A program made the translations under genes and the position numbers. The notes under the pieces were generated by a model. That model was given only the letters and a program-made list of their open reading frames with translations. It searched no databases and was not told the DNA's origin. A DNA stretch of 64,000 bases from Kluyvera sp046569695 (GTDB lineage: Bacteria > Pseudomonadota > Gammaproteobacteria > Enterobacterales > Enterobacteriaceae), in NCBI RefSeq assembly GCF_046569695.1, contig NZ_JBKHUI010000017.1, positions 45,818 to 109,817 on the forward strand, in the 5' to 3' direction. This document shows, piece by piece, positions 25,395-33,530 of this stretch (within the stretch, counting starts at the first letter, position 1; each line of letters starts with the position of its first letter).

Positions 25395-25718
25395 TTACAT
25401 CAAGACTTTCAAACCGTGTTTTTGCACAACGCTCAGCAGCTTCAGCGACATCCCGCTCGGGCGCTTAGCGCCGGTTTCCCACTTTTGCACGGTGGAAACA
25501 CTGGTATTCAGGTAATGGGCGAAAACGGGTTGGCTGACGTTAAGTTCTTCCCGCAATGCTTTTATTTCAAGCGGTTGCAGGTCTTTTACGCAGCTCAAGC
25601 AGGCCGTATCAAAGCTGCGCATGGTTTCCTGAGGGATGGCATCCACACTAAATAACCCAGAGGCTGCGCTATGAATGGCTTCGAAGGCAGGGCTTTTGAA
25701 TTTAGTTTTTGCCGTCAT
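25395..25718 (-). CDS. HTH antitoxin of a RelE-type module
   Basis: This 107-residue protein has a C-terminal Xre-type helix-turn-helix (about 58-100, LNVSQPVFAHYLNTSVSTVQ, then KWETGAKRPSG). It resembles the antitoxins paired with COG4737 RelE-like toxins. Its start overlaps the toxin frame by 17 bases, the usual toxin-first coupling. It is intact although its toxin is frameshifted, so it may persist as an orphan antitoxin or regulator. Confidence 0.8.
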   Translation of the reverse strand: MTAKTKFKSPAFEAIHSAASGLFSVDAIPQETMRSFDTACLSCVKDLQPLEIKALREELNVSQPVFAHYLNTSVSTVQKWETGAKRPSGMSLKLLSVVQKHGLKVLM

Positions 25719-26056
25719 GGAGTACCTCGATCAGTTCTTTGCTGTGAATTAATGCGGTTATTTGAGGGGCGGTGAGGCAAGCGTAGTGTTTTGCCAACTC
25801 ACGAAACCCCGCCAATTCTCGATAGCTGATATTTGCCATATCCTGCTTGGCGTACAGGAATGTGTAAAACCAGTGTTCTCCGCCTTTCGCCAGAACGATT
25901 GCACGATCCCGATTCTGATTGAGACGTTTTTTATAAACTCCGCCGCCGAGATTATCCGCTTTTCCCAGAAGCACGGCTTTAATCGCTTCGCTCATCGTCT
26001 TTTATCGCGTGGGATTTTGCTTCCCTATTGAACCATTTGGTTTTGAAGATTCGCAT
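25702..26056 (-). pseudogene. RelE/ParE-family toxin, frameshifted
   Basis: The open frame from 25995 (97 residues, LGGGVYKKRLNQNRDRAIVL...IEVLHDGKN) lacks the N-terminal 20 or so residues of its family. Those residues are encoded just upstream in another frame: ATG at 26056 reads MRIFKTKWFNREAKSHAIKD, then runs to a TAA at 25981. Inserting one extra TGAGC beside the existing TGAGC near 25990-25996 restores a continuous frame reading KDDELSEAIKAV. This suggests loss of one copy of a 5-base tandem repeat. An ATG at 25995 could still yield a shortened product. Confidence 0.75.
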
Positions 26057-26223
26057 CGGTATGACGTCCTGTCATTGAAAGTATAGCACTTGGTGCAATG
26101 CTATGTGTGAGCCGATATTTTTGTACGCGGGAACAAAGCGATATTTCTCAATGCTCAAGTCGCTTCGCAAAATGTTATGCAACGATGTTGTTGCTGGGAA
26201 GGGAATTCCTTGCTTATATAGCC

Positions 26224-26252
26224 AATAAGCTATAATTTGTTGATAGCTTATT
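26224..26252 (+). promoter_or_regulatory. Autoregulatory operator and promoter of toxin-antitoxin module 2
   Basis: AATAAGCTAT (26224-26233) and ATAGCTTATT (26243-26252) form a perfect 10-base inverted repeat with a 9-base spacer. A third half-copy (TTAGCTAT) follows at 26251. A consensus TATAAT (26231-26236) lies across the left arm, and TTGCTT is 15 bases upstream. The position 19 bases before the toxin start is typical of conditional autorepression. Confidence 0.7.
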
Positions 26253-26270
26253 AGCTATGAGGGATCGCAG

Positions 26271-26612
26271 ATGTGGTCGGTGGAAACAACGGATGTTTTC
26301 GACAGTTGGTTTGAGGAACAGACCGAAGCGTTGAGGGAAGATGTGCTTGCTGCGATGGTGATTTTATCCGAGTACGGGCCGCAGCTGTCGCGCCCCTTTG
26401 CGGATACGGTTAATGGCTCCGCTTTTTCTAATATGAAGGAGCTTCGTGTACAGCATCAGGGAAATCCCATTCGCGCCTTTTTTGCGTTTGATCCTTCTCG
26501 CCGCGCCATCGTGTTATGCGCAGGAGATAAAACAGGATTAAACGAAAGACGGTTTTATGAAGAGATGATCAAACTTGCTGATGATGAGTATCGTAAGCAC
26601 CTGAACAAGTAA
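26271..26612 (+). CDS. RelE/HigB-type toxin
   Basis: This 113-residue protein resembles Gp49/HigB-like toxins of the RelE superfamily, which cut ribosome-bound mRNA. Typical features are MKELRVQHQGNPIRAFFAFD and the end region RRAIVLCAGDKTGLNERRFY. GAGGG precedes the ATG by eight bases. The antitoxin follows within ten bases. The toxin-first order and HTH antitoxin fit a HigBA-like module. Confidence 0.82.
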   Translation: MWSVETTDVFDSWFEEQTEALREDVLAAMVILSEYGPQLSRPFADTVNGSAFSNMKELRVQHQGNPIRAFFAFDPSRRAIVLCAGDKTGLNERRFYEEMIKLADDEYRKHLNK

Positions 26613-26621
26613 GGAATGATG

Positions 26622-26921
26622 ATGGCGACCCTTAAAGAGTTAATGGCTAAACAGAGCCCGGAAAGTCAGGCGCGAATCGCTGAGAAAGTCGAAGCGTTAC
26701 GCCAGACCGTCACGTTAAGCATGTTGCGCGAAGAGCTCAATCTTTCGCAGACGGAGTTGGCTGCCGCAATGGGCGTAAAACAACCCACCGTTGCGAAGAT
26801 GGAGCAGGCGGAGAACGATCCACGCTTGTCGACGCTAAGGCGTTACGTCGCGGCACTCGGCGGTGAGATAAGCATTGATGTCACGCTGCCAACGGGAAAG
26901 AAGATCGCGTTTCATCTTTAA
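26622..26921 (+). CDS. Xre-family HTH antitoxin
   Basis: This 99-residue antitoxin has a central helix-turn-helix (about 34-85, LNLSQTELAAAMGVKQPTVA). Three consecutive in-frame ATGs occur (26616, 26619, 26622). The third is best spaced from AAGGA (6 bases) and gives MATLKELM. It would bind the toxin and the 26224-26252 operator. Confidence 0.82.
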   Translation: MATLKELMAKQSPESQARIAEKVEALRQTVTLSMLREELNLSQTELAAAMGVKQPTVAKMEQAENDPRLSTLRRYVAALGGEISIDVTLPTGKKIAFHL

Positions 26922-27005
26922 CCGTTGCCAAAACGTTAAATCCATCACACTTAAAATGTTACACTGCGCACCCTTTCAGCAAAAACACCGCGCAGGTAAC
27001 AAGAA

Positions 27006-28190
27006 ATGAGTGAGCATAGTGAAGAGAAGCCCCGCACAGAGGGCGTTCTGCGGCCGAACTGGTCGGCGGTTTTTGCCGTGGCGTTTTGTGTGGCTTGCCT
27101 GATTACCGTGGAATTTTTACCGGTCAGCCTGCTGACCCCGATGGCGGAAGATCTGGGCATTTCAGAAGGTGTCGCCGGTCAGTCGGTCACCGTAACGGCG
27201 TTTGTCGCCATGTTCTCCAGCCTGTTTGTTACCCAGATTATCGGTAGCCTCGATCGCCGCTACGTGGTGATTTTGTTCTCTATTTTGCTAACGCTCTCCT
27301 GCCTGCTGGTGTCGTTTGCCAACTCGTTTACTCTGCTGCTGATGGGCCGCGCCTGTCTGGGGCTGGCGCTGGGCGGCTTCTGGGCGATGTCGGCCTCGCT
27401 GACAATGCGCCTGGTACCGGCGCGGACGGTGCCGAAAGCGCTGTCGGTTATCTTTGGCGCGGTCTCTATCGCGCTGGTGATTGCTGCGCCGCTGGGCAGC
27501 TTCCTGGGCGGTATTATTGGCTGGCGCAACGTGTTTAACGCGGCGGCGGTAATGGGCGTGCTGTGCATCTTTTGGGTGGTGAAAGCGCTGCCGTCACTGC
27601 CGGGGGAACCGGCGCACCACAAGCAGAATATGTTTAGCCTGCTGAAGCGTCCCGGGGTGATGGCGGGGATGATTGCCATCTTTATGTCCTTTGCCGGGCA
27701 GTTCGCCTTCTTCACTTATATTCGCCCAATCTATATGAACCTGGCGGGCTTTGACGTCGACGGCCTGACGCTGGTGCTGCTGAGCTTCGGCATTGCCAGC
27801 TTTGTCGGCACCTCATTCTCGGCGGTGATTCTGAAGCGTTCGGTCAAACTGGCGCTGGCCGGTGCGCCGCTGATTCTGGCGATAAGCGCGCTGGTGCTGG
27901 CGCTGTGGGGAAGCGAAAAGACCGTAGCGGCAGGTATTGCCATTATCTGGGGGCTGGCGTTCGCGCTGGTGCCGGTGGGCTGGTCAACGTGGATCACCCG
28001 CTCGCTGGCCGACCAGGCGGAGAAGGCCGGTTCGATTCAGGTGGCGGTTATCCAGTTGGCGAATACCTGCGGTGCGGCCATTGGCGGTTTAGCGCTGGAC
28101 CGTCTGGGGCTGACGTCGCCGCTGATGCTCTCCGGGGCGTTGATGCTACTGACTGCGCTGCTGGTGACGGCGAAGGTGCGGATTCGATAG
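27006..28190 (+). CDS. nepI: Purine ribonucleoside exporter NepI
   Basis: This 394-residue MFS proton antiporter exports inosine and related ribonucleosides. It has 12 membrane segments. The N-terminal segment RPNWSAVFAVAFCVACLITV and the end SPLMLSGALMLLTALLV match E. coli NepI (YicM). It keeps the E. coli backbone order but is separated from yicN by the SRPBCC and toxin-antitoxin genes. Confidence 0.94.
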   Translation: MSEHSEEKPRTEGVLRPNWSAVFAVAFCVACLITVEFLPVSLLTPMAEDLGISEGVAGQSVTVTAFVAMFSSLFVTQIIGSLDRRYVVILFSILLTLSCLLVSFANSFTLLLMGRACLGLALGGFWAMSASLTMRLVPARTVPKALSVIFGAVSIALVIAAPLGSFLGGIIGWRNVFNAAAVMGVLCIFWVVKALPSLPGEPAHHKQNMFSLLKRPGVMAGMIAIFMSFAGQFAFFTYIRPIYMNLAGFDVDGLTLVLLSFGIASFVGTSFSAVILKRSVKLALAGAPLILAISALVLALWGSEKTVAAGIAIIWGLAFALVPVGWSTWITRSLADQAEKAGSIQVAVIQLANTCGAAIGGLALDRLGLTSPLMLSGALMLLTALLVTAKVRIR

Positions 28191-28195
28191 CGTTG

Positions 28196-28395
28196 TTGCC
28201 GGATGGCGGCGTAAACGCCTTATCCGGCCTACGAATCTGTTGAATAATCTTGTAGCCCGGCCAAGCGAAGCGCCACTGGGGAATGGCACGGGAGCCTCCC
28301 CGGGGTCGGCATAAATGTCTCGTCCGGGATACGGGATTAATCCGTTGTCGGATATCCGTGTAGCCCGGCCAAGCGAAGCGCCGCCGGGAACGGCG
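28196..28395. repeat. REP unit plus two GTAGCCCGGCCAAGCG repeats
   Basis: A REP palindrome (28198-28232) is followed by two copies of a second element, TGTAGCCCGGCCAAGCGAAG at about 28251 and 28359. A third, diverged copy is at 37914. The sequence between holds short inverted repeats but no gene. Confidence 0.75.
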
Positions 28396-28408
28396 CCGAT
28401 GTTACCTG

Positions 28409-29218
28409 TTACGGACGCTCGCCCTTCGCCAGACGCGCATTAAGCTCGGCAATCACCCCCGGTAAATCCGCCAGCGAATCCACCACATAGTGCGCCCCGG
28501 CGGCAAACAGTTTGCTGGCGGCGTGCTCGCGGCGGGTGGCAATCTCTGTAACGCTCATCGCCTGATACTCCTCCCACGTCGCCCCGAACTCATTGCCCGA
28601 CACCGCCAGCCCCACGGTCCACATCCCGGCATTCAGCCCTTCGGTAATGCCCGGCGCGGCATCGTCCACCTTCACGCAGTGGCTGACCGCATCGATACCG
28701 AGCGTAATCACGTTTTGCAGCGCCATCCACGGCCCCGGACGCCCGCCCGCGGCGAGATCGTCGGTGGCGACCCAGCAATCCGGCGCGTAGCCATGTTCGG
28801 CGGCGGCAGGCACCAGGCGTTCCATCACCGCACGCGGGTAGCCGGAGCAGGAGCCTATCTTAATTCCCGCGTTACGCAGGGCCGTCATCGTGTCGATAAC
28901 CCCGGCGATCGGCGCGGAAAAATCGACAACTTTGGCAATTTGCAGCGGCATAAAGGTGGCGTAAATCTCATCGATATCCGCCGCGTTCATGGCGCGGCCA
29001 AACTTCGCCTTCCAGCGGGCATCCACGGACGGCAGTTTGCCCAGCGCTTCAATATGCTGCCACTTGCCAAGCCCCATCGGCACGCGTGCTTCGGCGAGGG
29101 TTATCTCCACGCCAAATGCGCGACGAAAAGCCTCGACAAAAATCTGCGTCGGCGCGAAGGAGCCAAAATCGACGGTAGTGCCCGCCCAATCGAGAATAAC
29201 GGCGTTAATACGGTTCAT
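28409..29218 (-). CDS. phnX: Phosphonoacetaldehyde hydrolase PhnX
   Basis: This 269-residue HAD-superfamily enzyme splits the C-P bond of phosphonoacetaldehyde to give acetaldehyde and phosphate. The nucleophile is Asp10 in ILDWAGTT, the Schiff-base lysine is Lys52 in PMGLGKWQHI, and Asp185/Asp186 bind Mg2+. The length matches the Salmonella and Bacillus enzymes. It lies nine bases after phnW, which makes its substrate. Confidence 0.96.
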   Translation of the reverse strand: MNRINAVILDWAGTTVDFGSFAPTQIFVEAFRRAFGVEITLAEARVPMGLGKWQHIEALGKLPSVDARWKAKFGRAMNAADIDEIYATFMPLQIAKVVDFSAPIAGVIDTMTALRNAGIKIGSCSGYPRAVMERLVPAAAEHGYAPDCWVATDDLAAGGRPGPWMALQNVITLGIDAVSHCVKVDDAAPGITEGLNAGMWTVGLAVSGNEFGATWEEYQAMSVTEIATRREHAASKLFAAGAHYVVDSLADLPGVIAELNARLAKGERP

Positions 29219-29227
29219 GATGGCTCC

Positions 29228-30331
29228 TTATTTCGTCCAGTACATGGCATGGCGAACGGCGGTCAGCAGGGCGGCGATATCGGTGTCGTACACCTCGCCG
29301 ATGTTGCCGATTCGGAAGCAGTCGCTCTTTGACACCTTGCCCGGATAGATAACAAACCCCTGATCTTTCAGGCGGCTATAAAATTCTTTAAAGCGGTACT
29401 GCGGGTCTTCTGGAGAATAAAACGCGGTGATGATCGGCGAATGCAGCGCGTCGTCCAGCAGGGTGGTAAAGCCCAGTTCGCGCATACCGGCGACCAGGCT
29501 GCGCTGGTTTTGCTGATAGCGCTGATAACGCGCCGCCACGCCGCCTTCTTCCGCCAGCTCCTTCAGCGCCTGAGCAAACGCCAGCACGGTATGGGTTGGC
29601 GAGGTGAAGCGCCATTTGCCGTGGTTATCTTCCATGCAGCGCCACTGGGCGTAGAGATCCAGCGACAGCGAGCGGGAACGGCCTTTGCACGGGGCAAGTT
29701 TATCTGTGCGGGCAATCACGAAGGCAAAGCCCGGCACACCCTGAATGCATTTGTTGGCGGAGCTGATCAGGAAATCGATATTCAACTCGGCAATATCCAT
29801 CGGAATACCGCCGAAGCTGCTCATCGCGTCCACAATGTAGCTTTTACCGTACTGACGGGCCAGCACGCCGACCTCGTCAATCGGGTTGAGCATCCCGGTG
29901 GTGGTTTCGCTATGCACCATAGCGATATGGGTGATCGCCGGGTCGTCCTTGAGGATCTGCTCGATCGCCTGCACGTTCGGGCGGGACACTTCGCCACAGT
30001 CGTAGGCGTGATGGGCGATATCCATCATTCCCGCCATTTCGACCATGCGAGCGCCGTAGGCACCGTTGCTGACAATCAGCACCTTATCCTGCTTGCTGAG
30101 CACGCTGCCCAGCACCGCTTCCACGGCGTAGCTGCCGCTGCCCTGCAGGAGCACAGAGGTGTAGCCGTCAGAAGCCGTTGCCAGCGCGGTCAGCTGCTGG
30201 CGGATAGATTCCACCACGCCGATATTGTAATCATCGTCCCAGGTGCAGCTATCGAACAGCATCGCTTCTTTCACGGTGCGTGAGGTGGTCAGTGGGCCGG
30301 GGGTCAGCAGCAGATAGTTACGCGAAGTCAT
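29228..30331 (-). CDS. phnW: 2-aminoethylphosphonate:pyruvate aminotransferase PhnW
   Basis: This 367-residue class V PLP aminotransferase converts 2-aminoethylphosphonate and pyruvate to phosphonoacetaldehyde and alanine. The PLP lysine is Lys194 in SSANKCIQG, with Asp168 in YIVDAMSSFGG. The ATG at 30331 gives the Salmonella length; the longer frame to 30364 would cover the operator. GGTAAA precedes the ATG. Confidence 0.96.
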   Translation of the reverse strand: MTSRNYLLLTPGPLTTSRTVKEAMLFDSCTWDDDYNIGVVESIRQQLTALATASDGYTSVLLQGSGSYAVEAVLGSVLSKQDKVLIVSNGAYGARMVEMAGMMDIAHHAYDCGEVSRPNVQAIEQILKDDPAITHIAMVHSETTTGMLNPIDEVGVLARQYGKSYIVDAMSSFGGIPMDIAELNIDFLISSANKCIQGVPGFAFVIARTDKLAPCKGRSRSLSLDLYAQWRCMEDNHGKWRFTSPTHTVLAFAQALKELAEEGGVAARYQRYQQNQRSLVAGMRELGFTTLLDDALHSPIITAFYSPEDPQYRFKEFYSRLKDQGFVIYPGKVSKSDCFRIGNIGEVYDTDIAALLTAVRHAMYWTK

Positions 30332-30343
30332 GTTATTTACCTT

Positions 30344-30355
30344 TGGTCTATACCA
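30344..30355. promoter_or_regulatory. PhnR operator upstream of phnW
   Basis: TGGTCTATACCA matches the GntR/HutC consensus GT-N-TA-N-AC and sits 13 bases before the phnW start. Read on the minus strand with flanks it shares 18 of 19 bases with the element before phnS. It overlaps the expected transcription start, so PhnR repression is likely (inference). Confidence 0.75.
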
Positions 30356-30472
30356 GATTTGCATTTATCATGACGATCTTTTCGGCAAAGGGTCAAAGGG
30401 AAAATGGCTCTGCAACAAAAAATTCATCTGTGTCTGTATAATGGCGGCAGAGAAACGTGACAGCGAGTGACT

Positions 30473-31192
30473 ATGAAAGCGATTCCGGGCGATGTCCCAC
30501 AGTACCTGTTGATCAAGGCGCAGCTGCAGGCGCGCATCCAGAGCGGTGCGTTGAAAAGCGGCGATAAGCTGCCGTCTGAACGCGAACTGTGCGCGATCTT
30601 CAACACCACGCGCATCACCATTCGCGAAAGCCTGGCGCAGCTGGAGGCCAGCGGGCTTATCTGGCGCGCCGACCGTCGCGGCTGGTTTGTCACGCCGGAA
30701 CGCCTGTGGCTGGACCCGACCCAGAACACCAACTTCCACAAGCTGTGCCGCGAGCAGGGTCGCGAACCGAAAACCGCGCTGCTGAGCGGCGTGCTGACCA
30801 CCGTGCCGGTGGAGGCGATGGAGCCGTTGCAGCTCCAGCCGTTTGATCAGATCTACCTGCTGACCCGTCTGCGTTACGCTGACGGTCGCGCGGTGTGCTA
30901 CAGCGAAAACCACTGTCTGCCCGCCCGCGTACCGGAGCTGTTGCAGTACGATCTCAACGGCAGCCTGACCGAGGTGTACGAGTCCCATTACAACCTTGTC
31001 TATACCAGCATGCATCTGTCGTTCTACCCGACCGCCATGCCGGCGCAGGCCGCGCAGGCGCTGGGAGTGATGGAAGGGCGCCCGGCGCTGCTGCTGCGCC
31101 GTCTTAACTACGATCAGCACGGCCGCGTGCTCGATCTGGATATCGAATACTGGCGTCACGATAGCCTGCGTATTGAGGTGGATACCCACTAA
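30473..31192 (+). CDS. phnR: GntR/HutC-family regulator PhnR
   Basis: This 239-residue regulator has an N-terminal winged helix (about 10-75, LPSERELCAIFNTTRITIRE) and a UTRA ligand domain (about 95-235). ATG 30473 gives the Salmonella PhnR length; a GTG two codons earlier is less likely. TATAAT at 30437-30442 is a candidate -10. It is divergent from phnWX and upstream of phnSTUV, and both flanking promoters carry its probable operator. Confidence 0.93.
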   Translation: MKAIPGDVPQYLLIKAQLQARIQSGALKSGDKLPSERELCAIFNTTRITIRESLAQLEASGLIWRADRRGWFVTPERLWLDPTQNTNFHKLCREQGREPKTALLSGVLTTVPVEAMEPLQLQPFDQIYLLTRLRYADGRAVCYSENHCLPARVPELLQYDLNGSLTEVYESHYNLVYTSMHLSFYPTAMPAQAAQALGVMEGRPALLLRRLNYDQHGRVLDLDIEYWRHDSLRIEVDTH

Positions 31193-31198
31193 TCGTCG

Positions 31199-31304
31199 TT
31201 TGCCGGATGGCGTCGCTGTGCTTATCTGGCCTACAAACCGCACCACCCCTACAAATTGCACCGTCCTGTAGGCCGGATAAGCGCAGCGCCATCCGGCATT
31301 CAAC
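31199..31304. repeat. Two REP units
   Basis: REP palindromes at about 31201-31234 and 31267-31299 face each other between phnR and the phnS promoter. Confidence 0.88.
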
Positions 31305-31354
31305 AAATCCTTCATCGTATTGTCACAAAAGCCGTTTAGCGTAAAAAGCAAATC

Positions 31355-31366
31355 TGGTATAGGCCA
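31355..31366. promoter_or_regulatory. PhnR operator upstream of phnS
   Basis: TGGTATAGGCCA lies in the shared block GCAAATCTGGTATAG-N-CCA, identical but for one base to the minus-strand reading of the phnW operator. TTGTCA at 31320 is a candidate -35, placing the operator over the start of transcription. Confidence 0.75.
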
Positions 31367-31399
31367 GAAACACAAAACGCACGCTATGAGGCTATAACG

Positions 31400-32413
31400 A
31401 TGAAACTTTCCCGACTTGCTCTGCTGTCTGTTTTTGCTCTCGCCAGCGCCCCGTCATGGGCGGAATCGGTGGTCACGGTTTACTCCATTGACGGGCTGCA
31501 CGACGGCGACAACAGCTGGTATCAGTCGCAGTTCGACGCGTTCACCAAAGCGACCGGCATTACCGTACGCTACGTTGAAGGCGGCGGCGGCGTGGTGGTA
31601 GAGCGCCTGGCGAAAGAGCGCACCAACCCGCAGGCCGACGTGCTGGTGACCGCGCCGCCGTTCATTCAGCGCGCCGCATCTGAAAAACTGCTGGCGAGCT
31701 TTAAAACCGACGCCGCCACCGCGATTCCGGATGCCAACGACTTCTACTCGCCGCTGGTGAAGAACTACCTGAGCTTTATCTACAACGGTAAGGTGCTGAA
31801 AACCGCCCCGGCCACCTGGCAGAGCCTGCTCGACGGCCAGTTCAAAAACAAATTGCAGTATTCCACCCCAGGCCAGGCCGCTGATGGCACGGCGGTGATG
31901 CTGCAAGCCTTCCACAGTTTCGGCAGCAAAGAGGCCGGTTTTGATTACCTCGGTAAGCTGCAGGCCAACAACGTCGGGCCATCCGCCTCCACCGGAAAGC
32001 TGACCGCGCTGGTCAATAAGGGCGAATTGTATGTGGCGAACGGCGACCTGCAGATGAACCTCGCGCAGATGGAACGTAACCCGAACGTGAAAATCTTCTG
32101 GCCGGCCAACGACAAAGGCGAGCGCAGCGCGCTGGCTATCCCGTACGTGATTGGCTTAGTCCAGGGCGCGCCGGAGAGTGAAAACGGCAAAAAGCTGATT
32201 AACTTCCTGCTAAGCAAAGAGGCGCAAACCAGCGTCAGCGCGCTCTCCTGGGGGATGCCGGTGCGTAGTGACGTGACGCCGAGTGACGAACACTATAAAG
32301 CGGCAACCGCGGCGATGGCGGGTGTGCAGAGCTGGCAGCCAAACTGGGATGACGTGGCCGTCTCGCTGTCGGCCGACATCTCCCGCTGGCATAAAGTGAC
32401 CGATAGCGAGTAA
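31400..32413 (+). CDS. phnS: 2-aminoethylphosphonate ABC transporter, binding protein PhnS
   Basis: This 337-residue periplasmic solute-binding protein starts with a signal peptide cleaved after Ala21 (APSWA|ES). It captures 2-aminoethylphosphonate for the PhnTUV importer. The iron/phosphonate-type binding-protein fold is seen in VVTVYSIDGLHDGD and the C-terminal LLSKEAQTSVSALSWGMPVR. GAGG precedes the ATG by seven bases. It is the first gene of phnSTUV. Confidence 0.95.
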   Translation: MKLSRLALLSVFALASAPSWAESVVTVYSIDGLHDGDNSWYQSQFDAFTKATGITVRYVEGGGGVVVERLAKERTNPQADVLVTAPPFIQRAASEKLLASFKTDAATAIPDANDFYSPLVKNYLSFIYNGKVLKTAPATWQSLLDGQFKNKLQYSTPGQAADGTAVMLQAFHSFGSKEAGFDYLGKLQANNVGPSASTGKLTALVNKGELYVANGDLQMNLAQMERNPNVKIFWPANDKGERSALAIPYVIGLVQGAPESENGKKLINFLLSKEAQTSVSALSWGMPVRSDVTPSDEHYKAATAAMAGVQSWQPNWDDVAVSLSADISRWHKVTDSE

Positions 32414-32418
32414 GCCTG

Positions 32419-33528
32419 ATGCTGATGAAAACGACCGCCGTTCCTGCCTCTGCAATGCAGGGGACCTCGGGGATTGTCCTCGACTCGCTGCGGGTGGCGT
32501 ATCACGGCAACGTGGTGCTTAAACCGCTCTCTTTGACGATTGAACCCGGCGAAGTGCTGGCGCTGATTGGCCCTTCCGGCTCCGGAAAAACCACGGTGCT
32601 GCGCGCGGTGGCGGGCTTTGTCCAGCCTGCGGGCGGTCGCATTCTCATCGGCGATACGGATGTGACCCAGCTACCGCCTTATAAACGCGGGCTGGCGATG
32701 GTGGTGCAGAACTACGCGCTGTTCCCACATATGAAGGTGGAAGATAACGTCGCCTTTGGCCTGCGGGCACAAAAACAGCCAAAGGCGCTGATTAAGGAGC
32801 GCGTGACTCAGGCGCTGAAAACGGTGGGCATGAGCGACTATGCCACCCGTTATCCGCACCAGCTCTCCGGCGGCCAGCAGCAGCGCGTGGCCATTGCCCG
32901 CGCCATTGCCGTGCGCCCACGGGTGCTGCTGCTGGATGAACCGCTTTCGGCGCTGGATGCGCAGATTCGCCATAACATGGTGGAAGAGATAGCTCGCCTG
33001 CACCGCGAACTGCCGGAACTGACCATTCTCTACGTTACCCACGACCAGACCGAAGCGCTCACTCTGGCGGACAAAATCGGCATCATGAAAGACGGCTCGA
33101 TGATCGCCCACGGCGAAACCCGTGCGCTGTACCGTCATCCGCCGAACCGCTTTGCCGCCGAGTTTTTAGGGCGCGCCAATATTCTTTCCGCCACCGCGCT
33201 GGGCATGAATAATGCGCCGGGGCTGGTGGACGTGAGCTGCGGCGGCACGGTGGTTCGCGCCTTTAGCCAGGGTAGCCATCACGGTTACAACAAGCTGCTG
33301 TGCATTCGCCCGCAGCACCTGAGCCTGGCGCCGCGCTCTGCCGCCAGCAACCGCTTTAACGCCACGCTGCAATCGGTGCACTGGCAGGGGGATCTCACCC
33401 ATCTGCTGTGCGATGTAGCCGGTGAGGCAGTGCGTATTGTGCTGACGCACGTCGACCCGCTACCGAAGCCCGGCGACAAGCTGACGCTGTGGTTCGAGCC
33501 CGATGATGCGGTTTTGATTGAGGTATAA
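32419..33528 (+). CDS. phnT: 2-aminoethylphosphonate ABC transporter ATPase PhnT
   Basis: This 369-residue ABC ATPase has Walker A GPSGSGKTT (51-59), signature LSGGQQQR, Walker B VLLLDEP and a C-terminal TOBE-like domain. It powers the PhnU/PhnV permease. The start is five bases after phnS; a second in-frame ATG two codons later is possible. Confidence 0.95.
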   Translation: MLMKTTAVPASAMQGTSGIVLDSLRVAYHGNVVLKPLSLTIEPGEVLALIGPSGSGKTTVLRAVAGFVQPAGGRILIGDTDVTQLPPYKRGLAMVVQNYALFPHMKVEDNVAFGLRAQKQPKALIKERVTQALKTVGMSDYATRYPHQLSGGQQQRVAIARAIAVRPRVLLLDEPLSALDAQIRHNMVEEIARLHRELPELTILYVTHDQTEALTLADKIGIMKDGSMIAHGETRALYRHPPNRFAAEFLGRANILSATALGMNNAPGLVDVSCGGTVVRAFSQGSHHGYNKLLCIRPQHLSLAPRSAASNRFNATLQSVHWQGDLTHLLCDVAGEAVRIVLTHVDPLPKPGDKLTLWFEPDDAVLIEV

Positions 33529-33530
33529 CG

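Noticed and set aside
25762..26031. 89-codon plus-strand ORF across the toxin gene
   Set aside because: It is antisense to the frameshifted RelE-like toxin, and the toxin strand has the family sequence.
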